Notes: generated by a model from the sequence alone, not told the origin. Positions 35,273 through 47,235 are shown, counted from the stretch's first letter. The stretch: DNA of 64,000 nucleotides from Rotaria socialis (GCA_905331475.1 CAJNYU010000325.1:117491-181490), one strand, 5' to 3'. A program made the numbers and translations.

Positions 35273-36027
35273 TGCGTTGCAGAATACGGTTATTCAAATG
35301 CAGTATGTTTCACATTTACACAAGACTTATGAAAGAAACTGTAGTGTGGTCGAGAGATAAAGATAACAAAATAAATATTGACAACTTACCTAGGATATTT
35401 TCTTTCATTCTTTTTATGGGGTAATGGAAAGTACCATGCAGTCCTTTTAACAATTTACAGTAACCAGTGAATTTCTGACAACCTTATTTGTGATGAGTTG
35501 TGTATGAATGTTTACAATAAGATGACATTTAATGTGTAGATGATAGTGTTAGTAGAAGGATGATCAAGAAATATCTACACACACTCACAGCTTTCCCCCT
35601 GTGGTCTATAGTATATTGTATGACTGAAAGAGATATACGAATTAAATAATTTCTCATTCGATTTTAAATATCATTTATTTCAGCAGAATGGATCTACGTT
35701 CTGATGTTGAAAAATAAATCATTGAGTAGCAGTATCAAAATAGCAAAACTATTAAGTATTCTCCGAGTAAATATCCAAAGGTGAAGTGACACTGCTGACA
35801 GCGAACATAAATGGAGAAGAAAACTATTTTGCACATGATAAGATAAAATAATTTCTTCTGTGAATGGAAAAAATTAATAAGACACAAGGACCATTATCCG
35901 AAATTTTCACAGTAAACAACACATTTTCTTGTCTAAGACTAGCTGAAATGGAGCACTTTTTCTTGTCAATTTATTCTCAATTGCTTTCGAGATAAAATAT
36001 ACTATTTATTATACACAAATTAAAAAC
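35273..36027. other. Intergenic, no feature seen
   Basis: Upstream flank of the MGST1-like gene and 3' flank of the EF-hand gene. Confidence 0.4.
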
Positions 36028-36739
36028 TTAAAACAAAAATTTAAACTTATCAACATTTTCAGTGTCCAACTGATTTGATAATAAGATTTGAAATGACGAT
36101 GACTGATTAAGAACATATGTACAAAATGTGTTCCAACAAATTTTGGTCGTGTTATGGTTCATCTTAGAGGATGTCAAAATCATATTAATTCGTTCTGATA
36201 ATTCATTTGTTTGTTTAGAAATATTCAATAAATCAAATAACGTTTTTAAAATATCTACAATTTCTTGTCGCGTATAATAAATACTATGTCGATCATGTAT
36301 GGTTAATATAAATTTAAGCTTGTCTTGATCTGTTCCTTGATTGATCAAGAAATTGAACTGAAAGAATTCTTCAAAATTCAATTTTCGATCTTTATTCAAA
36401 TCTAAAGTATAGAACAGTTGTTTAATCAATGATTTTGGCAATTGATATTGTTGATTTTCTCTATCGATGTTTAACTGTTTTAAATAAGCCAAAAATTCTT
36501 GAATTGAAACATAACCATATGGATAACAAAGAATGAAACGTTGGTACCACCTTTGAATTTCCTCAGCTGATAAATTAAATTGATTTGATAATTGTTTTAA
36601 TTGAGATAATGTTAATTGCGATGGACGATGTGATGGGAAAATATTTCTTAGTACTAAATATAAAAAAGAATCATGCCAATTTTCTTAGTGAAATATTGTT
36701 CAACAAAAACTTGATCTCATACTTACCACAAGGATCCAT
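36028..36739 (-). CDS. Neuronal calcium sensor/recoverin-like EF-hand protein, 2 exons
   Basis: Exon 1 (36739-36727) encodes only MDPC plus one base. Exon 2 (36653-36028) continues in phase after a 73-nt intron; the total is 212 residues. The family pattern is present: SAEEIQRWYQRF (34-44), then the CYPYGYVSIQEFL degenerate EF1 with its CPxG-like signature, then EF2 with loop D89-LNKDRKLNFE-E100, the only loop with a full set of Ca2+ ligands. EF3 (from HDRHSIYY, ending in E) and EF4 are degenerate. The usual N-terminal Met-Gly myristoylation site is absent (MDPC), so the membrane-switch mechanism may be lost, unless another first exon exists upstream. Confidence 0.8.
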
Positions 36740-37883
36740 TCGTTCTCTTTTAGTTCTATTGATAGACACAGATGGTTTGTGTCATCTTTTAAATAGAATA
36801 TTCTCGTTTATTCATCTAGCGAAAACAGTAATTACAACACCGATATGACTATGATGTCATTCAATTGACACAAAAAGAATCTTAAATAAACACTAGTCAT
36901 TCCTGTTAGCTGGAGTGTTTGCTTGAATTTCTTATCTAAGTTAGGAGTAGAGCAAGAGTTATATATATATATATAGTGACCATTCAGGAAAGATTTATTC
37001 AGCGAAAAATGAAGTTTTTCTTTTTCACTATATCTATAGGCTGAGACATACCAGATGCAATTATGCGAGTTAAATTTGATTAGGATCGTATGATCGGCAG
37101 CTTGTCAAATTATATTTTTAATAAAAACACTGAATTTTTCATCTCACAATCGAATATCATTTTTGTACAATCCGTTTGATATCTCATTAAATTGTTTTTT
37201 TTTGTATGATAATTAAATAGAGAATATTTAATAGATAGCATAGCCGCGTGAATACAAACAAAATAAAGAAGACAATATTCTGCAAAGAAGTAGAATACAG
37301 CGTAATTTATTCAATCAAGTTTACATCAATTTTTCGAGACGTAATTATGTCGACACTGGATTAGTCTTGAACGCGACTAAGGATGTCACATTTTAATTTA
37401 AAAAAAATTATTAAATCGAGAAATAAATTTTAATTCAAGAAATTTTAAATCTAACTAAATTTAAATGAAATTGTTTGAAACTCAAATTAGTTAAATTTTC
37501 AAAACTAGTAGATAAACATGGTTTTTGACTTGATTACTATTATTGAAAGTCAAATTTGAGTATGTTTCCTGTTTTCTAAAGTTAAAGCTAGTCATTCTTC
37601 TATGAATTGCGCTATTAAATATATTTTTATGAGTATCCCGGTATTTTAAAGAAGAAAGATGACGGATCCTGCATAATATGTAGACAATTTTTGACTATTA
37701 TGAACAAATATTAACCTAAACTACTAGGTTCTCCTCTTATTTAGTATTTAATACTGTTAAAGTCACGTATTTTCCTCATAGCAATGATGAGTATACATCC
37801 AAAGAATTTATTAAATTTTAAATTTAACTTTAAAATAATTTAATTTAAAATTAAATTAAATTAAATAAACTAAATTGACACCC
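36740..37883. other. Intergenic, no feature seen
   Basis: AT-rich, with a short (TA)n near 36961 and ATTTAAATTTAA-type low-complexity sequence near 37400-37870. No gene. Confidence 0.4.
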
Positions 37884-38864
37884 CTAAACACGACAATTCA
37901 TGTGCGGTGCAACAGAAGCCCTCATGTTCTGTTTTTTACGGTAAATCAAAGCAATAAAGCTAGTCTTCACGTGTGGAATAGTACCAAGTAGTGTAAACGA
38001 GAGTAAAATTGTTGGAATATAGTCCACATAGTAAAAGTAAGGTCCTTGTACATCCGTTCCGAAATCTGTTAATCCTGACCAACGTACAATAGTAACAATA
38101 ATATAAGGAAGATCAAATATGTAGACCGCTGATATGCAAATAAATTGAATAAGCATCTTGCGATATTTGTTCCATCGACCTATTTGACGTAAACGATACT
38201 TCTGTATTAAAACACGAATGATCATGGCACCACTCAGTATCACAATGACAAATATGGGAATGACATAATGAACGAGTGATTCATACCATATTAACCAGGG
38301 TGCTATATCGAGGTAAAAATAAGGGCCACCACATAGAAGAAATGAATAGTCATACGCATGTGCTACGGGATAGAAAAAGATTAAATAAATGTAAACGACT
38401 GGACAGTAAAGAGAGAAAAATATCAATGGAATATAATGAATGAATATACAACGGTACGGTGTGTTGACCCAATGACTGTAGAAAATTAGAATATATCGTT
38501 CTATTGACATCCAACATGTTAGAAAAATATCTCCAAACCAAAACCCATAGTCGACCAGCTGCCAGAGAAGACAAGCACCTGGAGTAGATGGTAGAACGTA
38601 GCCCAATCGAAGAAAACTCAAGTGCATTGATAAATCAATCGTCAAGATAACAAAATTGATACATAGTTTGACCATAAGGGCATGATTCTGAATGGCTTTT
38701 CTAAGTTCTTTTTGGTACAGATATTGATAAATTACAAACAAATAACAAGGAATCGATGACGTTTCACAGATGATAATAAGCCAAAATTTAATCCGTTTCG
38801 AGAGAGGTGAATCCAAAGCGTAAACTCCATTACTGTCGTAGATTCCTGTAGTATTCTTAGGCAT
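37884..38864 (-). CDS. Rhodopsin-like 7-transmembrane receptor
   Basis: Intronless, 326 residues, with seven hydrophobic spans starting near residues 27, 65, 98, 138, 195, 240 and 282. The end of TM3 reads SIERYILIFY, i.e. an E-R-Y version of the DRY motif. TM6 contains a VYIFDLPYIIV segment, and TM7 ends near LGTIPHVKTSFIALI in place of NPxxY. The short extracellular N-terminus has one N-glycosylation site (NTT). This fits the large lineage-specific bdelloid GPCR expansion; ligand unknown. The start is the first ATG after in-frame stops. Confidence 0.85.
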   Translation of the reverse strand: MPKNTTGIYDSNGVYALDSPLSKRIKFWLIIICETSSIPCYLFVIYQYLYQKELRKAIQNHALMVKLCINFVILTIDLSMHLSFLRLGYVLPSTPGACLLWQLVDYGFWFGDIFLTCWMSIERYILIFYSHWVNTPYRCIFIHYIPLIFFSLYCPVVYIYLIFFYPVAHAYDYSFLLCGGPYFYLDIAPWLIWYESLVHYVIPIFVIVILSGAMIIRVLIQKYRLRQIGRWNKYRKMLIQFICISAVYIFDLPYIIVTIVRWSGLTDFGTDVQGPYFYYVDYIPTILLSFTLLGTIPHVKTSFIALIYRKKQNMRASVAPHMNCRV

Positions 38865-40064
38865 TCTATATTATGACTAAGATGCTAGAATAAATAAAAC
38901 AACCATATAAAGTCAAAACGAAAGTCTAAGATGCTTTTTCAAGATTATTTGACAACTTCCTAATGTGCCGTTACCTATTTCATTAAACTCGTCTATACCG
39001 GTAATTCTTTTCTTTTTCCTAAGAGAAAACAGAGTACTTCTTTAGCTAGAAGCCACGTTCGGATAACATCTCATTTTGAAACTAGTCTATTGGAGTGGAA
39101 TGCTTTTTTTTATGAATTCACTCTAGACTGAATCATATTAACATATGCTCAGATGACTCCTTATCTGACTTATGCATTTGCAGTTCTATTATAGTACATT
39201 TCTTTCTGAGATTATAATTATTTTAAAATGTCATGAAACCTGCCATATTTTATCCAAAGGCAAAATTATTCCCTTCCGGTCCTTGAACTGTTGTTAGCCT
39301 AGAACTAAAAATACCATTTTCATTTATATCACTCGAGCACTTCGTTGTGTCTAGAACAAAATGGCTGTGTATAGAACCCAAGTAAAAAGAATTGGATTAA
39401 TAATCAGATTTTTTACGATTTTGTTTTACATGGGAATGCTCTTACAGAGATTACTTGGGTGTTGATGCATCTCAATTGCTTCATATGAAAATACTTATTC
39501 GTATTTACTCCAAAAAAAGCAACCGAGAGGTTTTAAAAAGCACAATTCAATATAACAGAAGTTCTGCAACTGCAAAATAACGACGATTTTGAATTTTGAA
39601 CACATCAATATAGCTACCGAATTCGGAACATATTCGAGTAGTTGTAGTTTCATGTGTTGCTTTTCAAACATGTTTGATTCTGTAGCAAGATAGATAACTT
39701 TACTACTTCAAATACGTATGTCAACACGAAATAGATATTAGAAGATATCGAGGAAGAAATATATCGACGGATTTGCACTTACACATGTTTTAAATAGCTA
39801 GAAGTACGGTGCCACTGGCACGTTTTCTCTCATATATCTAAGATTTTTACTAATACATCTAAGTGAGTCGCCACCACCGTGAAATACTTAGAGCAATCCA
39901 AAAGTAGTGAGGGAGGCACCTTATTTCCTCAAGCAAAAGGTCGAAAAGTTTCTTTTTTTACCAATAGATAGAGTGTGTTTCACTCTATGTTTCTATGCTA
40001 TTTAATCACTATTCAACTAATATAATAATAGTAAAATTTTGATAAGATCTGTTTCTTTCGCATA
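38865..40064. other. Intergenic, no clear gene
   Basis: AT-rich. A segment near 39415 (GATTTTGTTTTACATGGGAATG) recurs inverted near 40624 (CATCCCATGTAAAAATTTG), just outside the MITE at 40065-40623, hinting at an older element around it. Confidence 0.35.
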
Positions 40065-40623
40065 TGTGCTGGTAGCATGAACATAAATGCTCGTGAGTAT
40101 TTTTTGAATGACGTTTAATAGCAACAAGTTACAGAACTACGGTTTTCACCATTGAAACGAGGGAATGAAGACGCATCGAACTGTAGATCACTGATTTTTT
40201 AAATAGGATTTTTGCAGTGTTTTTATTCAATTTTCTAACCTTTGGAAAAATCCTTTTTTCATTAAAAAAGTTAAACAAAAAAGTTGATAGAAAACCGTAG
40301 TAGAGGCTCGTCTAGAATACGTATTATCCCCAAATAATTAAATTAAAAACCTGAGTCTTTCGCAGCTTGTAGATCTTCGATTAGTGGTTTGAATGAGCCC
40401 CTGATTATTGGAAATTCACTGTAAACAACTCACGAGATAGGTTTGTTCTTCAAAAGGGCAACTAAAAACCTTACAAGAAGCAGGTTAGAAAAATCAGTAA
40501 TATATGGTGCGATGCTTCTTCATCTTCTCTTACTAATAGTGAAAACCGTAGTTCTTTAACTTGTTGCTATTAAACGCTGTTCAAAAAATACTCACGAGCA
40601 TTTATGTTCATGCTACCAGCACA
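40065..40623. mobile_element. Long-TIR MITE (559 bp)
   Basis: The left arm from TGTGCTGGTAGCATGAACAT (40065) matches the reverse complement of the right arm ending at 40623 almost base for base for ~75 bp, and with scattered differences for ~140 bp (to ~40200 and ~40484). The central ~280 bp is not inverted and codes for nothing. A target duplication is not obvious, so the superfamily is unassigned. Confidence 0.85.
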
Positions 40624-40892
40624 CATCCCATGTAAAAATTTGAATTGATTTAACGAAGCATCCTTACGTGAAAAATCATTAAAAATTTAATGCCTTAACG
40701 ATTAAATATGTTACCTTTTTGACCGTAAACGCGCGTTAAATTTCTAAAATTAGCATGTGAAAACGCGTTAAATAAATGCAACGATTAATCACGCGATAAT
40801 TCGTTAGCGCAAGGATATGGAATAGTGCTAGTGAGAGTTCTTCTTGACCGTTCTTTTTCATTCTTTCTTTCCTCTCTCTCCATATCTCTCTA

Positions 40893-42678
40893 CACTGAAA
40901 AAAAGGTTCCATGCGGAACTTAAAAGGTTTCGTGGTGCTTTACTATACTTCAAAAGGTTGCGATCGAAAACACGAAACATTATAGTAGTTCAGTTCTATC
41001 AGAGGTTTCGTGAAAAATCTTTTCAAGGTTTCGGATTCAACAAGGTGTCGTAATAAACCCTTTTAAGGTTTGGAATTCAACAAGATTTTGTAAAATACTC
41101 TTATATCCTTTTTGGTTAACATAAGTTGTAGAGGGACGCTTTCTCTCATTACTTCTTTTGTTGCCGAGTGAAGTTAAAACCAATCACTTATTTTTCCGCT
41201 CCTCATCTTATTCTACATCAATTTCACTGTTTCCAATATTAAGTACATCAAACAAAAGCAAATAGTCGACGTACTTATAATTTATTAACGGCACTATATT
41301 TCGAATATAAATAGAACAAGCAAAGAACCACGTTGCTTATCTACAAAGTTGGTAGAACGCTTTACGTATATATTGTAGCATTATTACAAACATTGTTCAT
41401 CTTATTGTTATTCTCCATCTTTTTACATTATTTGTTTTTTACTTTTTATCGTATACTAAATCTTCGCAGCACAAAAGAAAACTTAAAAAATGTAGACATT
41501 ATATATATATATATATCCAATAATGCTTTTATTTAATAATAATATTAAATCAAATATATATGCAAAACTGTCCACGTTTAATCAAACGCAATATAATCGT
41601 GCTAGAATTTGTACCTAATTACATAAAAGTTCAAATATGTAGAAGTTGTTAATAGTGAAACGACTGTATTGTATTTTATGTGACTAACATAATCTTCTGG
41701 ATAAATTTAAGATGAACCCTTTAATGATATATTTTCTTATATAAATGTATACTAACCAATACAAACGTTTCCAGCTTGAAGTTTTCTTTTATAGCTGAGA
41801 CATTTCTAGTAGAAAATGCTTCAAAAACTATTTTGCACATTTTCCGCTGTTTTTTAGATACTCTTTTACTTATATATTTATTCGTTATCGTTTTCTTCAC
41901 GATTTTTACATTGCATTTGCCTTGAAAAACAATAAACCTATAGAGTAAGTTATGTCATAAGGACATCGGCCGGAAAATGAGCGTTCTTTCATGAAACAAT
42001 TATCAGCTATCGTTAAATCGGCCAGCATTATAACGCGTTTTGCAGTGAATATATCTTAATTTTTTATCCCATGGGCATATAGTGTCTATTTACAGTTATC
42101 ACAACAAAATATGTCATTGGTAAGTAGAATGATAAAATTAGAATTTTTCTCGTTTTAGGTCAATCCGAACAGAGAAAAAAAAACAATTATGAGTTTGAAG
42201 AGATGAACATACTTTGCTGATTGTTTAGGATGTGAATCGGTCTTTTTTTTATCAGCTGACGATGATCCATATTCACACACTGCTCTTGATTATTGTAAAA
42301 CAAAAATCTAAACGGTGAACCATTTAGATATAGGTTAAGGGTTAGATATAGAATACGGATATAGATTAAGGGCTAGATGTAGAGTAAGAGGTTAACATAG
42401 GGTATACATTTAAAAGTTAAGATACAAATTAAGGAATGAACTTGTTAACAAAGGGATAGTTGTTGGAATTGTAATGGAAGCGTGAATGGTAGTATTGGTG
42501 CAAACGCAGAGACATTGCATTCGAATGGAGAGGCTATTTGAGCTACGAAACCATTTTGAATACTAACTGGGAACGGTTCCGTACGGAACCATATTTATAC
42601 GAAACCGAAAGAAGCCTTAGATTTCGTTGCAAATCTCGGAACCTTTTTTAAGTTCCGTATGGAACTTTTTTTTCCGTG
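40893..42678. mobile_element. Non-autonomous DNA transposon, ~1.8 kb, CACTG/CACGG ends
   Basis: The left end CACTGAAAAAAAGGTTCCAT (continuing GCGGAACTT) pairs with the reverse complement of the right end, CACGGAAAAAAAAGTTCCAT (continuing ACGGAACTT). Inside both ends, AAGGTTTCG/AAGGTTCCG words are repeated. No transposase frame is visible in the interior, which is AT-rich. The boundaries are inferred from the inverted ends alone. Confidence 0.6.
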
Positions 42679-42751
42679 ATATTGTGTCTTCTTTTCTCTC
42701 GTGCGCGACGACGTAAATAATGGCATCGTTTCTTCGACTAGAATTACCCAT

Positions 42752-44110
42752 GTAGCCGATAATGAATGAATAATGAAAAAATGAATTAATGCATTATTCC
42801 AAATAATGGTGAAAATAAACGATAATGCCTAAATTTTTGCTAAGTTAAATAATTAATATCTAAATAAAATATTTAATTACTCAGTTGATGAATGAGATTG
42901 ATAAGTTAGAAAAAAACTTATATGGATAAAAAAAAATATTGCTAAGTAAAAGTGACTATGACAAGAAAACGATTGTCAGCCTGGGTGTAGATCGTACATT
43001 TTCTCTCTTTCGTTCTGTTAGGACTGATTTGATGTAAACATCAACTTCTAGTATGTTCAAGTATATTTTTCTCTTTCTTCCTGTGACGATCACATATGAT
43101 CTCCAATATTTTCCAGAAAATTCTTCTTCTTTAATCGCCTATATATATATGGCGATTGAAGTTTAGTTTAAACATATTACAATGCCAAATTTTGTACAAA
43201 CACAACAGTATGAGAGTTCATCGGAATCCGACGATACGATGGATCAGCAGAATGTTCCAGAAAAGACAAAAAATTAAACGTAACTTTGACTGGATAAGAG
43301 AAAAATGCTTTTCTAATGAATACAAGCCGCTCAAATAGCAATTAAACGAGAAGAACAATGGAGTCGATATTTTACTAACAAAGTTCAAGATGGAGTTAAA
43401 GTTCAATACCGCTGTAATAATGTTAAATTTTGTGGCACACAATGTAATGCCGTAATTTATCTCTTTTATCCGCACAATAGTGATGAAGTTATATTATTTC
43501 GTGCAAATAATGAGCATAACATACTTATTCAAGTAAACGTTATTTCTTCTCTGAAGAAATTAAACAAAATATCCAGGAACTGTTTGATATGAGATTAGCG
43601 AAGGATGTACCTTTGGGTGAAAAAAGAAAGCGAGGACGGCCACAAAAAGCAACACAAGCTTTGTTAATCGATTAACTGTTCAAACTGAATTTTTTACTTA
43701 GATATTTCTGTTTTTTTACTTAGTAAAAGTTATATATCTACTTATGAATTCCTAATTTTTTTGTCTAGAAAACATGACTTTTTTTACTGAGAATTTAAAT
43801 AAACTACTTAGCAAAAAATATTTTCTTACTTAGATTTATATTAAACAAATTACTTAGAAAACATTGAATTTTTCACTTAACATTTATATATTTCTACTTA
43901 GCACTTAAATAGATGCCATTTAGAATCATGTAGAAATTTCTAAGAATGCATTATTATCCAATGCATTTCAATGCATTATTTTTAATAATGCGAAACTGGT
44001 TTGAAAATGCAGTAAAATTGCAATACATTACAATGCATTATTCCAAATAATGGACAATTTTGAGATGATGCATTATCATTCAATGCATTTCAAAGTATTA
44101 TTTAGAGTAA
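42752..44110. mobile_element. Element with CATTATTCCAAATAATG subterminal repeats, carrying a broken gene
   Basis: The near-palindrome GCATTATTCCAAATAATGG occurs near 42793 and again near 44035, with further ATGCATTA words from 43948 to 44090. They bracket the FLYWCH/AT-hook pseudogene. The exact ends and superfamily are not clear; a MULE-like DNA transposon is one possibility. Confidence 0.4.
43182..43675 (+). pseudogene. Frameshifted FLYWCH-like zinc-finger / AT-hook protein of a transposon
   Basis: The frame begins MPNFVQTQQYESSSESDDTM and stops at TAA after 30 codons; the similarity continues in other frames. KIKRNFDWIREKCFSNEYKP follows. Then comes a FLYWCH/WRKY-GCM-like segment with YRCNNVKFCGTQCNAV and a later EHN. 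Finally, EEIKQNIQELFDM leads to the AT-hook KRGRPQKATQALL and a stop near 43675. At least three frameshifts are needed. Proteins of this build are common with bdelloid transposons; the DNA-binding role is inferred. Confidence 0.6.
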
Positions 44111-44359
44111 TGTTTTTAAGTTAGAAAATTCACTATTTTCGTATAGGAATTATGGTTAAGATTAGAAATAAGGGATAAAATATGAAATTAACAGTTAGAT
44201 AAAGCATTAGCCGGGAGTACTAGACTAATTGAGTGTGGTGGACTACATTTTACTACTCTAGAACCATTTTTGGAAGAAATAGGAAAAGATTCCAGCTAAA
44301 AACAGATTTGGCTTGAACCTTAAATGATTCAGTATGACACCTTTTTTCTTCTGAGTAAG

Positions 44360-44608
44360 TCCGGTGGAAATTAGTTTGATTGAAATTGGATTGTTTTCCA
44401 GTAAAATCCACATTGTCAACCGATTGATAATTCGAATTGTGCTACAGAACAATCAGATTTTAATCAAACTAATTTGCACTGGGCTAGCAATAGCATCACG
44501 TTTGGGTTAAATGTTGATCGATTAAAATCAAAATTATCAATCGGATTGTGAATTGGATTTTGTTGCACAATAATTTGATTGAAACCAGCGAATATTTTCA
44601 CTGGGGAG
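44360..44608. repeat. Nested inverted repeats with CCCAGTG ends
   Basis: 44360-44398 (from CCGGTGGAAATTAGTTTGAT) is the inverted counterpart of 44449-44483, whose reverse complement starts CCCAGTGCAAATTAGTTTGAT; together they delimit a ~124-bp MITE. A third related end, reverse complement CCCCAGTGAAAATATT, lies at ~44575-44608. Confidence 0.6.
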
Positions 44609-44729
44609 CTCGGTTCAGAAAACTTTCAATAAGTTCGATATAAAAGAAAGAAAAAGGCTAATCTACGAGAGCTGTCATCGACATACTCCTTTTTACTAAA
44701 GATTTAACTAGCACTAGTGTACACACTAT

Positions 44730-45020
44730 ACACTCTGAATAAAATCCGTTTTCTGGGAAACGAATAGGAGGTTTCCGGGCTTGTCACTATATAAAATCCT
44801 TTATGGGTTGCCTTGAAAAGGTCTCCGAGCATTCAGAAACTTATCTCAAACCCTTCGCAAACAATCAAGCCAGCTGGCCATCCCGAAAATATATTGAAGG
44901 TTTCCGAAGTATCGGAAAACTTTCAAACGTTTTCCACTGCTACACATCAGCAACCGGTTCACATAGATATCCGATATTGCTAAATTCGTTGTTCTTTATG
45001 AATAGTGTTTTAACAACAGA
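44730..45020. repeat. GGTTTCC-word element
   Basis: Degenerate repeats of GGTTTCCG/GGTCTCCG/AGGTTTCCGA. Similar words recur at 48860-49075 in the same orientation and at the ends of the element at 40893-42678, suggesting a related dispersed family. The open frame over it is not a gene. Confidence 0.4.
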
Positions 45021-45329
45021 CATCTGAGGGTTCTCAACTCCATCGCAGTCACGAAGTCTCCATGAATCTAAAAGCTCAGAGTCCTCAATTCAGTCTTGCT
45101 CAGAAGGTCTTCATATCCGTCAATGCTATTGCCTTCCAATTAAGACTTCCGATGCCTGTTCGAACTCTATAGTATCACACTCTCGCTATCTATAAAAGTC
45201 AAGGTACTTGCTAAAGTCAGAGTCCTCAAGTCTTAAACTACCGAAGTCAATGCTGAAATCAGCCTAAGTCTGAAATCATTCAATATTTAAATATCAGAAG
45301 GTCATAAACTCTGTCCCAAGTGAGCAAAA

Positions 45330-45700
45330 GACTGGTTAAATGACTAGTCTTTTTTCTAGTCAAGTTGACCCGTCTCGTCTAGTCTTTGTCTCAAAAACTA
45401 CTCGTCCACGACTAGTCCGAGTTTTTATCCGTCATGCATACGCGTCCTAGTACTCTGATTGACGACTAGTCATAAAATCTAATAAGAGTAGTCGTGACGA
45501 GTGTCCCTGTCGCCCGTCCGAAAATGGTCTATGAATGAAAAATTAAGGGCGTCTGGGACGAGTATACAACTAGCTGTAGCCTTATATAGTGGACGAGTCT
45601 GGACTAGTCTGAATGAAAATATGTAAGGATGAAGATTAGATTCGAACATGTATACAATGTGACACTTACCCGTCGCCAGAACCATTGAGCCATATGATCG
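45330..45700 (-). repeat. tRNA-derived SINE, copy 1 (GACTAGTC-tail family)
   Basis: Read on the minus strand, the head contains an A-box-like ATGGCTCAATGG (~45693) and a B-box TGTTCGAATCT (~45646). About 30 nt further comes GACTAGTCCAGACT, then a tail with several GACTAGTC/GACTAGAC words ending near 45340. Copy 2 lies divergently at 46500-46840 with the same spacing. Confidence 0.6.
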
Positions 45701-45719
45701 TGAAGTCATATTCTACACA

Positions 45720-46418
45720 CTCATGATCATTCTAAGATGTTATTTAATACAATTTTTACTCCGAATTTTTAATTTGATGTATCAATAAAATTGTCTTTTA
45801 CCGAAACGCAATTACTTTAGATAACATTAAATAAAAATAGTTTAAGAAGATTTTATATTTTTTTCGACAAATATATTTTGATTTATAAGCAAGTGCGATT
45901 AATTAGTTGCGTTTTAAAAACATTAATTTGATTATAAAATTAAAAAATATTTGTATGGAATGGAAGCTAATTTTTTTCATATTATTTTTTAGTTTAGTTT
46001 TAAATTTAAATCACCGTATATTCATCTAATAATTAAATTATCTTTGATTTATTTTAAATTATTACAATTGATATTTTAAATTAACTAAATAATAGTATTA
46101 TATGAAAAAGATTTAGATGCTTCTCAATTTTTTTAAATTTAGTACATCTCACATTTTGAAAAAATATATAAATTAGTACTCCTAGATGCGAGATGAATTT
46201 TGTTGTTAGTACTAACCCATACTATTTTATGTTTTGATACACTCTTAAACTTTTAGCATTAGCTAATGTAAAATAAAATAAAATATATCAAGACAGAGAT
46301 GCACGCAATATATTAAATCTTTTCGAATGCACTATTGATTACAGCAGACTCTCTAATTGTCCTTTTAGCTAGAAAAAAATTCGATAACCATTGAGTAAAA
46401 TAAACACTTCTTAACAAC
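45720..46418. other. AT-rich spacer between the two SINE copies
   Basis: Runs of A and T, no gene. Further GACTAGTC words at ~46419-46460 may belong to a third, truncated tail. Confidence 0.4.
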
Positions 46419-46499
46419 GGACTAGTCATGAGGTGTCCAAAAGATGCTTCGGACTAGTCAATACCGTTTACGTCGGCTTGTTCCTCATTTTCTATGCAT

Positions 46500-46840
46500 G
46501 GATGGGAGTCAATATATAAGTTTAGACTATATATACTTACGGCAGTCTATCTCAGTATCCTAGACTGCCGTCAGGATGTCCGTCATATCTTGAACATTGT
46601 CGGGCTGGATGTTCAAATCCACCATGTAACCTCTGTTTTAATCTTCTTACTAGTCTGGACTAGGTCAACAAACAACACGGACTAGACATGACTGGGCTCA
46701 AGGACATTTCAGACTAGTACAGACGTGTTTGCAAGACACTCCTCATTAAGCTGACTAGACAAGACGGGTATGCAAGACGTTTCAGACTAGACTTGACGGC
46801 AGCAGCGGACATTTCTGACTAGTCATGTCGGCAGTCTCCC
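46500..46840 (+). repeat. tRNA-derived SINE, copy 2 (GACTAGTC-tail family)
   Basis: The head has a possible A-box at ~46545-46556 and a B-box GGATGTTCAAATCC at 46607-46620. ACTAGTCTGGACTAGG begins about 29 nt after the B-box. The tail carries GACTAGAC, GACTAGTA and GACTAGTCATG, and shares GACTAGACAAGACGGGT with copy 1 (GACTAGACGAGACGGGT). The open frame over the head is an artefact. Confidence 0.6.
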
Positions 46841-46949
46841 TTCATTTTTTGCTGACTTGGGTAAATTCCCCTAAGCCAAGCTTCTGCGATCAGTCGAGAT
46901 CTGTGAATATAGTACTTCGTCAGAATTCATTTATCATAAATCAAAATGA

Positions 46950-47235
46950 AAAAAAAAACAATGCGTATAATTGAACAAAGCAAACTCACCATATTATAAT
47001 TCATGTCATGAATCTAAATGCAGAAAAAGAATATATTTTATTGAAGAAAGTAAACTCGCTGTATTATAGTTCTTTTCATGGTTATTAATGAAAAAGAATA
47101 TATTTTATTGAAGAAAGTAAACTCGCTGTATTATAGTTCTTTTCATGATTATTAATGAAAAAGAATATATTTTATTGAAGAAAGTAAACTCGCTGTATTA
47201 TAGTTCTTTTCATGATTATTAATGAAAAAGAATAT
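46950..47235. repeat. 67-bp tandem repeat, three near-identical units plus edges
   Basis: Units start at 47023, 47090 and 47157, and a partial one at 47224, each beginning GAAAAAGAATATATTTTATT; the period is exactly 67. A diverged unit precedes them (~46955-47022). No coding function. Confidence 0.9.

Noticed and set aside
46494-46685. 63-codon plus-strand frame
   Set aside because: Coincides with the SINE head; the B-box and tail explain the sequence.
46950-47235. CRISPR-like regular repeats
   Set aside because: Units are contiguous with no spacers, and the genome is eukaryotic; it is a plain tandem repeat.
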